Both the position numbers and the translations under genes were made by a program. From Clostridia bacterium (GTDB taxonomy: Bacteria; Bacillota; Clostridia; Oscillospirales; Acutalibacteraceae), in contig JAGAJB010000038.1 of NCBI GenBank assembly GCA_017626295.1, positions 62,001 to 126,000 on the forward strand: a DNA stretch of 64,000 bases, in the 5' to 3' direction. Positions within the stretch are counted from its first letter, which is position 1. The number at the start of each line of letters is the position of its first letter. This document shows, piece by piece, positions 41,882 through 50,016 of this stretch. The notes beneath the pieces are model-generated. The model saw nothing but the letters and a program-made list of their open reading frames with translations. It did no database searches and had not been told where the DNA came from.

Positions 41882-42544
41882 ATGAGAGTTTTAATAGCTT
41901 GTGAAGAAAGTCAAGCAGTTTGCAAGGCTTTCAGAGAAAAAGGACACGAAGCCTATTCGTGCGACATCCAAGAATGTTCGGGCGGTCATCCTGAATGGCA
42001 CATACAAGAAGATGTTATCCCATTGTTGAATGGCAACTGCACATTCGCAACCGCAGACACACACACACACACAATAGATGGCAAATGGGATTTGATTATT
42101 GCTCATCCGCCTTGCACAAGGCTTTGCAATAGCGGTCAGCGTTGGTTGTATTGGGGCGATAAAGAGTATCGCTCAAAAAAGATTCAAGAGCAGCAAAAAG
42201 CTATTGTGTTCTTTATGATGTTTGCTCTTGCAGATTGCGACAAAATAGTTATAGAAAATCCCCAAGGCATTATGTCAACGGCTTATCGGAATCCCGATTG
42301 TGTATATAACCCTTATGATTTTGAAGGTGAAACAGAATGTAAAAAAACTTGCTTGTGGTTAAAGGGAGTTGCACCTCTGAAGCCTACAAGGGAAACACCT
42401 TTACCAAAGGAAGAAAGAACGCAGGGAATATGGAAGGCGCACTTCGGTGACAAGAAATTAGCCTAGAATGACCCCGAAACAGCCAAATTAAGAAGCGTGA
42501 CCCCTGTCGGAGTTGCAAAAGCAATGGCTGAACAGTGGGGTTGA
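41882..42544 (+). pseudogene. DNA methyltransferase-like gene with an in-frame amber codon
   Basis: The frame from ATG 41882 codes for 194 residues to TAG 42464-42466, then continues in frame for 25 more codons (NDPETAKLRS...AMAEQWG) to TGA 42542-42544. The AKAMAEQWG end is the expected C-terminus of this phage family. The start MRVLIACEESQ (SAM-binding-like loop) and AHPPCTRLCNSG (PPC motif, about 74-85) point to the phage-type cytosine methyltransferase-like group. An (AC)8 run at 42057-42072 codes for THTHT. The truncated protein may still be active, since the loss is only at the end. Confidence 0.7.
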
Positions 42545-42597
42545 TTGCTCACAAATGCACATAAAAAAGACGGAAGATTCAGAATAAGAGGTGGAAA

Positions 42598-43561
42598 ATG
42601 ACGGAATATGTGTTATTGCTCTCTTACGGCAAAGATAGTTTAGCGTGTTTAGAGGCAATTAAAATATTAGGCTTACCGCTTACTCGAATAATACATACAG
42701 AGATATGGGCAACAGAAACTATATCCGCTGATTTACCGCCTATGGTGGAATTTAAGAAAAAAGCAGACAAGATTATCAAAGATAGATACGGCATCGAGGT
42801 TGAACATATTTGTGCGTTAAAAACGCAAGGTTGGGTGGAGGTAAAGAAACATACGAATCAATGTTCTACCGGAAAATACAAAAAGGAAATCACGTCGGAA
42901 AAATCAAAGGCTTCCCTCTCACAAAAGGTGCTTGGTGCAAAAAACTCAAATACGAAAACGCAAGTGTTGACGTACGAAGACATCTTCTATCGCAAGTACC
43001 AAAAAAAGGACAAGATATATGGCTTCCCGATAATAAGAGGTCAGTGGTGTACAGGGGAACTAAAACAGAACGTGATGAAAAGACTCTGTTCACAAATTGT
43101 TCAAGTAGAGAGAGAGAGAGAACGAAACACGCCGAATTGTGCAATATCTCGGCATAGCGGCAGATGAACCTAAACGAATCGAAAGGCATATTAAAAGACC
43201 AGACATCGTTCTGCCGTTAGTTGAAATCGGTTGGGACGAAGTATATTGCCGTAAATGGTGCGAGGAAAATGATTTGCTTTCACCTATCTACACTACAGCC
43301 ACAAGGGGCGGTTGTTGGTTCTGCCACAATCAGAGTGTCGACCAATTAAGGTTGCTTCGGAAGAACTATCCTGAATATTGGGAATTGTTGCTCAAATGGG
43401 ATGCTGACAGTCCAATTACATTCAAAGCAGACGGACATACAGTACATGATTATGACCGCCGATTTATGTTAGAGGATTTAGGTGCTGTACCTAAAGACAG
43501 AACATTCAGGTGGAAGATGTTAGACGAAGAAAGGCAGATGAGATTTGCGGGATATGACTAA
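42598..43561 (+). pseudogene. PAPS reductase-family gene broken by frameshifts
   Basis: The start (frame 1, from 42598) has the PP-loop LSYGKDSLACLEA and WATETISADLPPM. Matching sequence then moves to frame 3 (about 42820-42960; TYESMFYRK, KGFPLTKGAWC). It returns to frame 1 (about 42965-43085; TYEDIFYRK, YGFPIIRGQWC), and then to frame 2 (about 43121-43561; QYLGIAADEPKR, ATRGGCWFCHN, HDYDRRFMLED). Breakpoints fall near A tracts and inside an (AG)7 run at 43107-43120; one more AG unit would join the last two frames. The family is adenylyl-transferring/sulfur-handling in phages. Intact function looks unlikely as read. Confidence 0.75.
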
Positions 43562-43709
43562 ATGTGAAGATTGTTGGTGGTATGGCAGACCTATTGATTG
43601 CCCTGCTAAATTCAATTTAGATACATACGAGTGTAAGAACTTTGAGTCAAAAGAAAATAAAAGAGAGTGGGAGAAAAACAATGGAGTACATTTTAAAAAT
43701 ATTAAATGA
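43554..43709 (+). CDS. small Cys-rich phage protein, 51 residues
   Basis: CEDCWWYGRPIDCP...YECKNF gives a CxxC-x8-C-x8-C spacing typical of small metal-binding phage proteins. ATG 43554 overlaps the preceding stop codon. It overlaps the next gene by 29 bases. Confidence 0.6.
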   Translation: MTKCEDCWWYGRPIDCPAKFNLDTYECKNFESKENKREWEKNNGVHFKNIK

Positions 43710-43839
43710 CAAAATTGCAGAATACGAAGGTCGGATTGAATACCTTCGCAAAGAAAACACAAGGCTCGGCGAAGAAAATGCAGAGCTAAAAGAAAAGATT
43801 TCGCAGTATGAAATGCCGAAGAAGGTGGCAAATGTATGA
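43681..43839 (+). CDS. short coiled-coil phage protein, 52 residues
   Basis: A clear heptad pattern (IEYLRKENTRLGEENAELKE) over about residues 15-42. A GGGAG site precedes ATG 43681. Function unknown. Confidence 0.55.
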   Translation: MEYILKILNDKIAEYEGRIEYLRKENTRLGEENAELKEKISQYEMPKKVANV

Positions 43840-43958
43840 CACCGATTGAAATGGATGCACTTGCCGTTGAATACGGCACAGAAATTAAGGTAGAGGATGA
43901 AAGAGTACCTTACCTTACGCAAGCAGATGTAATAAGAATGTTGGAGGTAAACAGATGA
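43836..43958 (+). CDS. very small phage protein, 40 residues
   Basis: Encodes MTPIEMDALAVEYGTEI...MLEVNR. Its ATG overlaps the previous stop (ATGA) and its TGA overlaps the next ATG, which is strong evidence that the frame is translated. Family not recognised. Confidence 0.55.
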   Translation: MTPIEMDALAVEYGTEIKVEDERVPYLTQADVIRMLEVNR

Positions 43959-44431
43959 ACTTATACGAAATGACAAACAATGCGGTAATGCTTTATGAGT
44001 TATTGCAGAATGAAGAAATTGACGAGCAGACATTTAAAGATACCCTTTCCGCTATGGGAACGGAAGAAAAATTAGAGGGTTACTGCAAGGTTATCAGACA
44101 GCTTGAAGCAGATGTAGAAATGCTTAAAAGCGAAAAGGACCGTATCGACAGTAAGAAAAAGGTTGCGGAAAATTCAATAGCACGAATGAAAAAAGCCGTT
44201 ATTGAGTTTATGAAAGCAACGGGAGAAAGCAAGAGCAACGCAGGTACATTCACAGTAAGGTTATCGGAAAGTAAGGCTACATCTATCACGGATGAAAGTA
44301 AAATTCCTGCTCGTTTCCTTATTGAACAAGCACCGAAAATTGATAAAACGGCAATACGCAAAGAATTATTGGCAGGTGCAGAAATCCCCGGTTGTGAATT
44401 GCAGGTCAACGAAGGAGTACAGATTAAATGA
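43955..44431 (+). CDS. Siphovirus Gp157-family protein
   Basis: 158 residues. A central coiled coil (about 50-95, LEADVEMLKSEKDRIDSKKK) is followed by the Gp157 tail with FTVRLSESKAT and IDKTAIRKELLAGAEIPGCEL. Gp157 genes sit beside recombination or annealing genes in many phages and have been linked to phage resistance. GGAGG precedes the ATG. Confidence 0.85.
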   Translation: MNLYEMTNNAVMLYELLQNEEIDEQTFKDTLSAMGTEEKLEGYCKVIRQLEADVEMLKSEKDRIDSKKKVAENSIARMKKAVIEFMKATGESKSNAGTFTVRLSESKATSITDESKIPARFLIEQAPKIDKTAIRKELLAGAEIPGCELQVNEGVQIK

Positions 44432-44973
44432 TTACGTTTAGAGAATTAACTGCGGATGAAATTGATGTTCGTATAGGTCAAGTGGATAAAGACGGTAGGT
44501 ATCTTACGTGTTTGTTATACAAGGATGCTCGTTGTGATATGGCAATTCTTGATAAAACTGTTGGCGCAGAAAATTGGGAGCGTGAGCATTATGAGTGCAA
44601 AGGCAATCTTTTCTGCAAGGTAGGTATCAACACCAATTATGCAAATGAAAGCAGCCAGCCTAATTGGGTTTACAAAAGTGATTGTGGTTCAGAAAGCAAT
44701 ACCGAAAAGGAAAAGGGCGAAGCCTCAGATAGTTTTAAAAGAGCCTGTGTCAATTGGGGCATTGGCAGAGAGTTATATACTGCTCCGTTTATATACATAC
44801 CTGCAACAGATGAAAGCGGTAGTCCCAATTTCCGTTTTAAAAATGGCAAGTGCAAAGATAAATTTGTTGTTACCAAGATTGCTATAGATAAAAAGAAAAT
44901 TACAGGTCTTGCAATTTGGAACACAAGTATTAACAAAAGAGTGTTTGTGTATGCGGAAAATAAGGGGCAATAA
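44428..44973 (+). CDS. Rad52-superfamily-like single-strand annealing protein
   Basis: 181 residues. KSDCGSESNTEKEKGEASD (about 91-109) and SFKRACVNWGIGRELYTAP resemble the Rad52/Sak-type annealing proteins of Firmicute phages (KGEASDAFKRA...GIGR motif). Between Gp157 and a NinB-like gene and just before ssb, it would be the recombinase of the phage. Assignment from motif memory, not a search. Confidence 0.6.
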   Translation: MITFRELTADEIDVRIGQVDKDGRYLTCLLYKDARCDMAILDKTVGAENWEREHYECKGNLFCKVGINTNYANESSQPNWVYKSDCGSESNTEKEKGEASDSFKRACVNWGIGRELYTAPFIYIPATDESGSPNFRFKNGKCKDKFVVTKIAIDKKKITGLAIWNTSINKRVFVYAENKGQ

Positions 44974-44975
44974 CT

Positions 44976-45497
44976 GTGGCAGAATCAATAAAGTTTAAAC
45001 CTAACCAATTCAACTTTCAAGTGTTACCGAGGGTGCTTGACCATATCAGCACCCTTGAAGATACAGAGTATGAATTATCAATAAAAAAGGTTGGTAAAAA
45101 GCGGAGTTTAAATGCTAATGCATACTTTCATTCTTTGATTAGTGAAATTGCCGAAAAAATGAATATAGGCTTTGACCAATGCAAGGTCAATATGAACCTT
45201 GAATACGGAACTATCGCAAGGGATGAAGAAGGTAAAAAGATAGGCTTTATGATTCCTCAGAATGTTGATGTTAATACTCTGTACAAATACACAAAATGGT
45301 TTGATGAACGAGAGATAAACGGTGTGATGTTTAACTGTTACATAGTTTTTAAGGAAACACACACCCTCGATACAAAAGAAATGGCAAGGCTCATTGACGG
45401 AACTGTGCAAGAAGCGAAGCAGTTGGGAATTGAAACGGCAACCCCGGATGAGATTGCAAGAATGGAAGCATTGTGGGGTGAAAACGTTGGAGCATAG
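44976..45497 (+). CDS. NinB-like recombination protein
   Basis: 173 residues. KKRSLNANAYFHSLISEIAEKM (about 41-62; shown in part) recalls NinB, and the C-terminal region with MARLIDGTVQEAKQLGIET recalls the same group. NinB-type proteins bind single-stranded DNA and aid recombination. The start is GTG 44976 after an AAGGGG site. Confidence 0.6.
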   Translation: MAESIKFKPNQFNFQVLPRVLDHISTLEDTEYELSIKKVGKKRSLNANAYFHSLISEIAEKMNIGFDQCKVNMNLEYGTIARDEEGKKIGFMIPQNVDVNTLYKYTKWFDEREINGVMFNCYIVFKETHTLDTKEMARLIDGTVQEAKQLGIETATPDEIARMEALWGENVGA

Positions 45498-45771
45498 CAT
45501 AATGCCTGAATCGGAATTGTATTCAACTACGAGATTTGAGGGTAGCCATCGCCACGAAGTTTTTTTCGGCACAGGAAACAGGCAGAAATCAATAAAACTC
45601 GGTTTGGTGGTTTTCCTTACTCCCGAAATGCACAATATGAGCAATTACGGAGTACATTTCAACAAGGCTTTTGATTATGAACTTAAGCAGATAGGTCAAC
45701 GTGCAGCAATGGAAAAATACAATTGGTCGGTTGACGATTTCCGTAGAGAGTTCGGCAGAAATTATTTATAA
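45487..45771 (+). CDS. HNH-nuclease-like phage protein
   Basis: About 94 residues. RHEVFFGTGNRQKSIKLGLVV and the FGRNYL end match the small phage HNH/Ref-like proteins that follow ninB-type genes. The central HNH histidine (EMHNMSNYGVH) looks altered compared with the usual HHxG...H pattern, so catalysis is uncertain. TTG 45487 is proposed, with GGGGTG 6 bases upstream; ATG 45502 is the alternative. Confidence 0.5.
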   Translation: MEHSIMPESELYSTTRFEGSHRHEVFFGTGNRQKSIKLGLVVFLTPEMHNMSNYGVHFNKAFDYELKQIGQRAAMEKYNWSVDDFRREFGRNYL

Positions 45772-45786
45772 GGAAGGTAATTAAAA

Positions 45787-46200
45787 ATGTTAAATTGTTC
45801 AGTTATTATGGGTCGCCTTACGGCAGACCCCGAATTAAGAAAAACACCGTCAGGCGTATCGGTAACAAGGTTTACTGTTGCGGTTGACAGAGCCTATAAA
45901 CAGGGTGAAGAACGCAAAGCGGATTTTATCAACGTCATTGCTTGGCGAGGTACGGCAGAGTTTATCTGCAGAAACTTTAACAAAGGCAAAATGATTGCAG
46001 TTAAGGGTGCTATTCAGACAGGTACTTATGAAAAAGACGGTCGCAAGATAAACACCTTTGAAATCGTTGCAGATAATGTTTTCTTCTGCGGTAGTAAGAA
46101 TGACGGACAAGGCGGTAACTCTTCTCAGAACGAGCCACAGGCAACGGAATCAGCATATGACATTGATTATGACGATTCGGACTCGGACCTTCCTTTTTGA
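45787..46200 (+). CDS. ssb: single-stranded DNA-binding protein
   Basis: 137 residues. The OB-fold begins MLNCSVIMGRLTADPELR, with VTRFTVAVDR and FINVIAWRGTAEF following. A flexible Gln/Asn tail ends in the acidic DSDLPF tip that binds partner proteins. It coats single strands during phage replication and recombination. An AAGGAAGG site precedes the ATG. Confidence 0.95.
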   Translation: MLNCSVIMGRLTADPELRKTPSGVSVTRFTVAVDRAYKQGEERKADFINVIAWRGTAEFICRNFNKGKMIAVKGAIQTGTYEKDGRKINTFEIVADNVFFCGSKNDGQGGNSSQNEPQATESAYDIDYDDSDSDLPF

Positions 46201-46212
46201 TGGGGTGAGGAT

Positions 46213-46584
46213 ATGGGCAAATACCACAGTAAACAAATCACCATCAATGGCAGAACCTTTGACAGTAAGCGCGAAGCACGAAGGTATCAAGAACTTGCCC
46301 TGCTTGAAAAAGTGGGGCAGATAGAAAACTTGCAATGTCAGGTTAAATTCAACTTGTTACCCTCTTATACAGAAAAATATCCCCGGTATTCAGAAAAGAC
46401 CGGGAAAAGGTTAAAAGACGGCACAAGAACGATAGAAAAAGAGTGTAATTACATAGCAGATTTTGTTTATACCGAAAACGGAAAGCAAGTAGTTGAAGAT
46501 GCAAAAGGTTGCAAAACCGAGGTTTACAAGATTAAGAAAAAACTAATGTTATGGGTACACGGAATACAAATAAAGGAAGTGTGA
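46213..46584 (+). CDS. DUF1064 protein (Holliday junction resolvase-like nuclease)
   Basis: 123 residues. KYHSKQITINGRTFDSKREARRY is the DUF1064 start, and the YIADFVY...VVEDAKGCKT region carries the D/E-x-K residues of the resolvase/restriction-like fold. A role in joint-molecule resolution is likely. It is next to ssb, as in many Firmicute phages. Confidence 0.8.
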   Translation: MGKYHSKQITINGRTFDSKREARRYQELALLEKVGQIENLQCQVKFNLLPSYTEKYPRYSEKTGKRLKDGTRTIEKECNYIADFVYTENGKQVVEDAKGCKTEVYKIKKKLMLWVHGIQIKEV

Positions 46585-46587
46585 TAT

Positions 46588-46830
46588 ATGGCAAAGGTTG
46601 AACATAAACCGACACAGAATGAGAGGATTATAGATTATCTTCACAGGTTCGGCAGCATAACACAATTTCAGGCTTTGCAAGATTTAGGGATAATGCGACT
46701 TGCATCACGAATAAGTGACCTCAAAAGGCTCGGTTATCCTATCGAAAGCAAAATGCAGACGGTTAAAAACCGATTTGAAGAAGATTGTCATATCAAGGTG
46801 TATTTCCTGAAGGAAGGAGTAAATGGATGA
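46588..46830 (+). CDS. winged-helix phage protein
   Basis: 80 residues. NERIIDYLHRFGSITQFQAL and MRLASRISDLKRLGYPI make a winged helix-turn-helix seen in small phage proteins. It is a DNA-binding regulator of unknown target. Confidence 0.7.
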   Translation: MAKVEHKPTQNERIIDYLHRFGSITQFQALQDLGIMRLASRISDLKRLGYPIESKMQTVKNRFEEDCHIKVYFLKEGVNG

Positions 46831-47159
46831 AAGCAATACGGTCTATGACTAAAGAAGAACGAAAAGCAATGGATAGTGAAATCCGCAGGAGATGTGTTGA
46901 AATCTGCAATCAGTATGAAATTGACTATGACACGATTATGATTTACGTGCAGCACTTTTATAAGGGTTGGGGTGACAAGCGTATTCGTGATTTCCACAGA
47001 GTCCTTATTAAAGAGAGAGAAGAACTTAAGAAGTTTTACGAAGCGGATGACGAAGACCCTTACATTCACTTCTTCGCAATGAGAGAGAAACTGAAAGCGG
47101 ATGGTATTGATGTTGAGGCTATACGAAACGATTTAATGAAGGAAGCAGGTATTGAGTAA
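46827..47159 (+). CDS. hypothetical phage protein, 110 residues
   Basis: Charged and helical, not recognised. ATG 46827 overlaps the previous stop codon and follows AAGGAAGGAG. Its stop overlaps the next start. Confidence 0.6.
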   Translation: MKAIRSMTKEERKAMDSEIRRRCVEICNQYEIDYDTIMIYVQHFYKGWGDKRIRDFHRVLIKEREELKKFYEADDEDPYIHFFAMREKLKADGIDVEAIRNDLMKEAGIE

Positions 47160-47452
47160 TGATTAAAGATAATCAAGAAATCAAGGCAGATAAAGGTAAA
47201 CCTCAATGCAGGCTTGTACCATCTGAAATAGTCAGGTGTATCGCCAAAGTAAGAGAATACGGATTAAAGAAATACGGAAGTGCTGAAAGTTGGCGAAAGG
47301 TCGAGGTTGAGAGGTATCAGGATGCAATGTACAGACATTTACTTGCATATATGGAAAATCCAATCGGCAAAGACGAGGAAAGCGGATTACCTCATTTATG
47401 GCATATAGCCTGTAATGTGGCTTTCCTTTGTGAATTACAGAAAGAGGTATAA
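47159..47452 (+). CDS. DUF5664 protein (dATP/dGTP diphosphohydrolase-type domain)
   Basis: 97 residues. DKGKPQCRLVPSEIV, YGLKKYGSAESWRKVE and the GLPHLWHIACNVAFL end match DUF5664. This family is annotated as a nucleotide diphosphohydrolase domain in phages, so it may adjust the dNTP pool. The histidine/aspartate metal ligands (YRHLLAY, EESGLPHLWH) look intact. Confidence 0.75.
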   Translation: MIKDNQEIKADKGKPQCRLVPSEIVRCIAKVREYGLKKYGSAESWRKVEVERYQDAMYRHLLAYMENPIGKDEESGLPHLWHIACNVAFLCELQKEV

Positions 47453-47457
47453 AAACG

Positions 47458-47664
47458 ATGAAAAGAGGAGCAAAACCTATTTTATCAGAAGAAGAAAGCC
47501 AATGGGCTTATGAAAAGTGGTGCGAGGGTTACACAATACAACAAATTGCAGATGCGTTATATGTGTGCAGTGAAACTATTAGGACAGCCTTAAAAGGTAA
47601 ACCGAGGAAGAAACCCGGTGTAAGACCGAAGCTCGTATATCCGGGAAAGAGTGATATAGCGTGA
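47458..47664 (+). CDS. small helix-turn-helix protein
   Basis: 68 residues. GYTIQQIADALYVCSETIRTAL (about 23-44) is a resolvase-like helix-turn-helix, followed by a basic tail. GAGGT precedes the ATG. Confidence 0.65.
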   Translation: MKRGAKPILSEEESQWAYEKWCEGYTIQQIADALYVCSETIRTALKGKPRKKPGVRPKLVYPGKSDIA

Positions 47665-47831
47665 ATAACTGTAAGATTTGCGGTAAATCGCCCACAGTAG
47701 CCGATGTGGGCGGTAATACCCCTTACTATGAGGTAAGTTGCTCTTGCGGTGAAAGTCCTGTTGTAGGGGCGTACAACAAAGAAGAAGCAATAATCACTTG
47801 GGACATATTAAACAGAAGGAGTGGTGAATAG
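47661..47831 (+). CDS. Lar-like zinc-ribbon protein (restriction alleviation family), 56 residues
   Basis: CKICGKSP...CSCGESPVVGAYNKEEAIITW follows the Lar pattern (CxxCG, CxCG, then A...W). The start is GTG 47661, overlapping the previous stop. Lar proteins of Rac and phages dampen type I restriction; that role here is only inferred from the pattern. Confidence 0.55.
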   Translation: MNNCKICGKSPTVADVGGNTPYYEVSCSCGESPVVGAYNKEEAIITWDILNRRSGE

Positions 47832-48505
47832 TGGCAGACGAAACAAAAACGGAAAAGAAAAGTTTTGTTGTTTATTTTGATTGGGATGAGGCTTTTGAGT
47901 ATTTGGATGATTCAGAAGTAGGCGAGATATTCAGAGCCCTGTTTAAATATGCAAAAGAAGGTATTGTGCCTGAATTTAGCCACAAGTCACTTAATGCTGT
48001 TTTTTCTTTTATGCGTTCTACACTTGACAGAGATAGAAAAGCCTATGAGGACAGGTGCAAAACGAACAAGGTTAACGGTCAAAAGGGTGGCAGACCTAAA
48101 AAACCGAAAAAAACCGAAGAAAACCCAAAGAAACCGAATGGTTATTTTCAAAAACCCAAAAAACCCGATAATGATAATGAAAATGTTATTGATAATGAAA
48201 ATGTTATTGATAATGAAAATATTTTTTTAAATGAAGCGACCGCTTCAAAAAAAGAAACATTCGGCACATTTCAAAATGTTCTCTTAACGCTTGAAGAATA
48301 CAATCTCTTAATGAATCAGTTCCCCGATACATACCAGGCTTTAATAAATAAATTTTCTGCAGGCCTTAAGGCAAGTCCGAAGTATGTATATACAGACCAT
48401 TACGCAGCGATTCTTCTGTGGGCAGAGAATGAGAAACCAAAAAGAACACCGAAAGCAACTACATCCGGGAATGTATTTGCAGAGTTATTAAATGATATGG
48501 AGTGA
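47831..48505 (+). CDS. DUF6291-type replication initiation protein
   Basis: 224 residues. The N-terminal domain (about 1-85; FDWDEAFEYLDDSEVGEIF, FSFMRSTLDRD) matches DUF6291. It is followed by a Lys/Pro-rich hinge with repeated KKP, then an Asn/Asp-rich linker made by an 18-bp tandem repeat, and a C-terminal domain. The layout resembles DnaD-like phage initiators that recruit the helicase. The start is GTG 47831, overlapping the previous stop codon. Confidence 0.7.
   Translation: MADETKTEKKSFVVYFDWDEAFEYLDDSEVGEIFRALFKYAKEGIVPEFSHKSLNAVFSFMRSTLDRDRKAYEDRCKTNKVNGQKGGRPKKPKKTEENPKKPNGYFQKPKKPDNDNENVIDNENVIDNENIFLNEATASKKETFGTFQNVLLTLEEYNLLMNQFPDTYQALINKFSAGLKASPKYVYTDHYAAILLWAENEKPKRTPKATTSGNVFAELLNDME
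48173..48220. repeat. 18-bp tandem repeat inside the DUF6291 gene
   Basis: GATAATGAAAATGTTATT occurs twice without change (48173-48190, 48191-48208), and a third partial copy covers 48209-48220. It codes for a DNENVI repeat in the linker; unit changes would keep the frame. Confidence 0.8.
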
Positions 48506-48509
48506 TTAT

Positions 48510-48863
48510 ATGAGCGTAAGTTTAATAAACGGTCACATTGACCGTGGCAGTATGACACCGCAGGAAGCGTTGGCTTGGGTCGAAGATTACGAAAAGGCAA
48601 TAAAAGAAGAACAGGCTATTGTAAACAACGGTGATGAATTTCACGTTGAAGCCTTAAAGGTTTGCGAGGTAGTCAAACAGGCTCTTGAAAAGCAGATACC
48701 GAAAAAAGTGACACACGAAGCAAGCATATTTAAGTGTTGCACTTGTCCTAACTGCAAAAATGTTGTTGATGAGTTTACACATTTCAATGGTCGAAGGGTG
48801 AGAGTAATATATAATAATTGTAAATTTTGCGGTCAGGCTTTAGATTGGAGTGATACAGAATGA
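48510..48863 (+). CDS. zinc-ribbon phage protein, 117 residues
   Basis: A helical N-terminal half is followed by CCTCPNCKNVVDEF and CKFCGQALDW, a two-CxxC ribbon. ATG 48510 is preferred, with GGAG 7 bases upstream. Function unknown. Confidence 0.6.
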   Translation: MSVSLINGHIDRGSMTPQEALAWVEDYEKAIKEEQAIVNNGDEFHVEALKVCEVVKQALEKQIPKKVTHEASIFKCCTCPNCKNVVDEFTHFNGRRVRVIYNNCKFCGQALDWSDTE

Positions 48864-49030
48864 CAAACTTTGAAAAAATCAAGGCTATGAGCATTGATGA
48901 AATGGCGGAATATTTTTTAACTAAATCTTTTGACCCTTGTGATATTACAAATTTTCCTGTGGTTGATTGCAATGCAGGTTGCGATAAATGTATCAGGAAA
49001 TGGCTTGAAAGCGAGGTAAAATCTGAATGA
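48860..49030 (+). CDS. small Cys-containing phage protein, 56 residues
   Basis: Encodes MTNFEKIKAMSIDEMAEYF with DPCD and CNAGCDKCIRKWLES. The pattern (SIDEMAxF...C...C..C...WL) is common among small proteins of Firmicute phages. Its start and stop overlap the neighbouring genes. Confidence 0.6.
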   Translation: MTNFEKIKAMSIDEMAEYFLTKSFDPCDITNFPVVDCNAGCDKCIRKWLESEVKSE

Positions 49031-49431
49031 CAGACAAAGAGATTATAAAGGCTTTGGAGTGCTGTGCAGATTTATTTGATTGCATAGATTGTCCTTGCAA
49101 AGAATTTTGCGGCGATTTAGGTAAATTGCAACAAAACGCCCTTGACCTAATCAACCGCCAACAGGCAGAAAAAGAAGTAATGCAAAAATACATTGATTGT
49201 TTAAAATCAGAAAATCACGACTATAATCACGCCACCGAGCAGTTAGCCAAAGAAAATAGGCAGTTACAAGCAGAGATTGAGAGGTTATTGCAAAAATTAC
49301 AACAACCACAAACCGAAGCAATCAAAGAGTTTGCGGAGAGGTTGAAAGAAGAAATGCGTAAATATTGCGGCGAAATAACCGAGGACGATATTGACAACCT
49401 CATAAAAGAAATGGTAGGTGAGCAGGGATAA
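49027..49431 (+). CDS. Cys-rich/coiled-coil phage protein, 134 residues
   Basis: The N-terminal CIDCPCKEFCG cysteine cluster (about 19-29) is followed by a coiled coil (about 60-95, QLAKENRQLQAEIERLLQKL) and a helical C-terminal segment (FAERLKEEMRKY). It is a common early phage type of unknown function. Confidence 0.65.
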   Translation: MTDKEIIKALECCADLFDCIDCPCKEFCGDLGKLQQNALDLINRQQAEKEVMQKYIDCLKSENHDYNHATEQLAKENRQLQAEIERLLQKLQQPQTEAIKEFAERLKEEMRKYCGEITEDDIDNLIKEMVGEQG

Positions 49432-49454
49432 ATATTCTTTTTTATGTTTGGTTA

Positions 49455-49616
49455 GTGGTACTAATCACCTTGTTAATTTATTTATTTTATAACTTAATTT
49501 GTTTAATTGTGATTGAATTTAAACTTAATAAAATTAAAAAAGAACTTCAAAAAGCACAAAAGGATTTAGAAGAAAGTATTGCAGAATACGAAAGATTGGT
49601 GGGTGAGGATAAGTGA
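49455..49616 (+). CDS. putative small membrane/coiled-coil protein
   Basis: An open frame with one hydrophobic segment (LITLLIYLFYNLICLIVI) then a Lys/Glu coiled coil (LNKIKKELQKAQKDLEES), ending TGA 49614-49616, which overlaps the next ATG. The start is uncertain: GTG 49455 has no clear site, and the frame is open back to about 49423, where only rare start codons occur. The layout is that of a spanin or small anchor. Confidence 0.45.
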   Translation: MVLITLLIYLFYNLICLIVIEFKLNKIKKELQKAQKDLEESIAEYERLVGEDK

Positions 49617-50011
49617 TGATAAGAGATGACAGAAAATATATTGCACATTCAGATGATGCTCATTTTGAGGAAAGTGTAAAAGAATTATTGCTTTACAGGA
49701 AAATAGTTAAGGTAGAAAGGCTCGATGACCAAGACGGAATACTAACTCTTGACAACGGAACACAACTTATTGTTGAAGGTAACAAGGGTTGCGGTGGTTG
49801 TGGTAATGGTTGGTATTATCTTGACGAGTTGAATGGGTGTGATAATGCGATAACCAATGTTAAGTGCGAAACAGATGGTTCTGATGAGGTTTATAATGTT
49901 TTTGTTTATGCCGAAGATAAACGAATAAATTGTGTGCAATATTCGGGTGGCGATAATGGTTACTACGGCACAGGCTATGATTTATATGTGAAGATTGCCG
50001 AGAAGGAGTGA
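49616..50011 (+). CDS. DUF7448-like phage protein
   Basis: 131 residues. EGNKGCGGCGNGWYYLDEL and YAEDKRINCVQYSGGDNGYYGTGYDL resemble a small beta-rich family (DUF7448 as I recall it). ATG 49616 overlaps the previous stop. Function unknown. Confidence 0.55.
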   Translation: MIRDDRKYIAHSDDAHFEESVKELLLYRKIVKVERLDDQDGILTLDNGTQLIVEGNKGCGGCGNGWYYLDELNGCDNAITNVKCETDGSDEVYNVFVYAEDKRINCVQYSGGDNGYYGTGYDLYVKIAEKE

Positions 50012-50016
50012 CAACA

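Noticed and set aside
42464-42466. Phage-wide recoding of TAG to an amino acid
   Set aside because: Several prophage genes, including the scaffold gene (57085-57087), end in TAG with another gene following in the normal way.
42598-43561. Programmed ribosomal frameshifting in the PAPS-reductase-like gene
   Set aside because: Three separate frame changes of different direction are needed, and no slippery heptamer with a following structure stands out.
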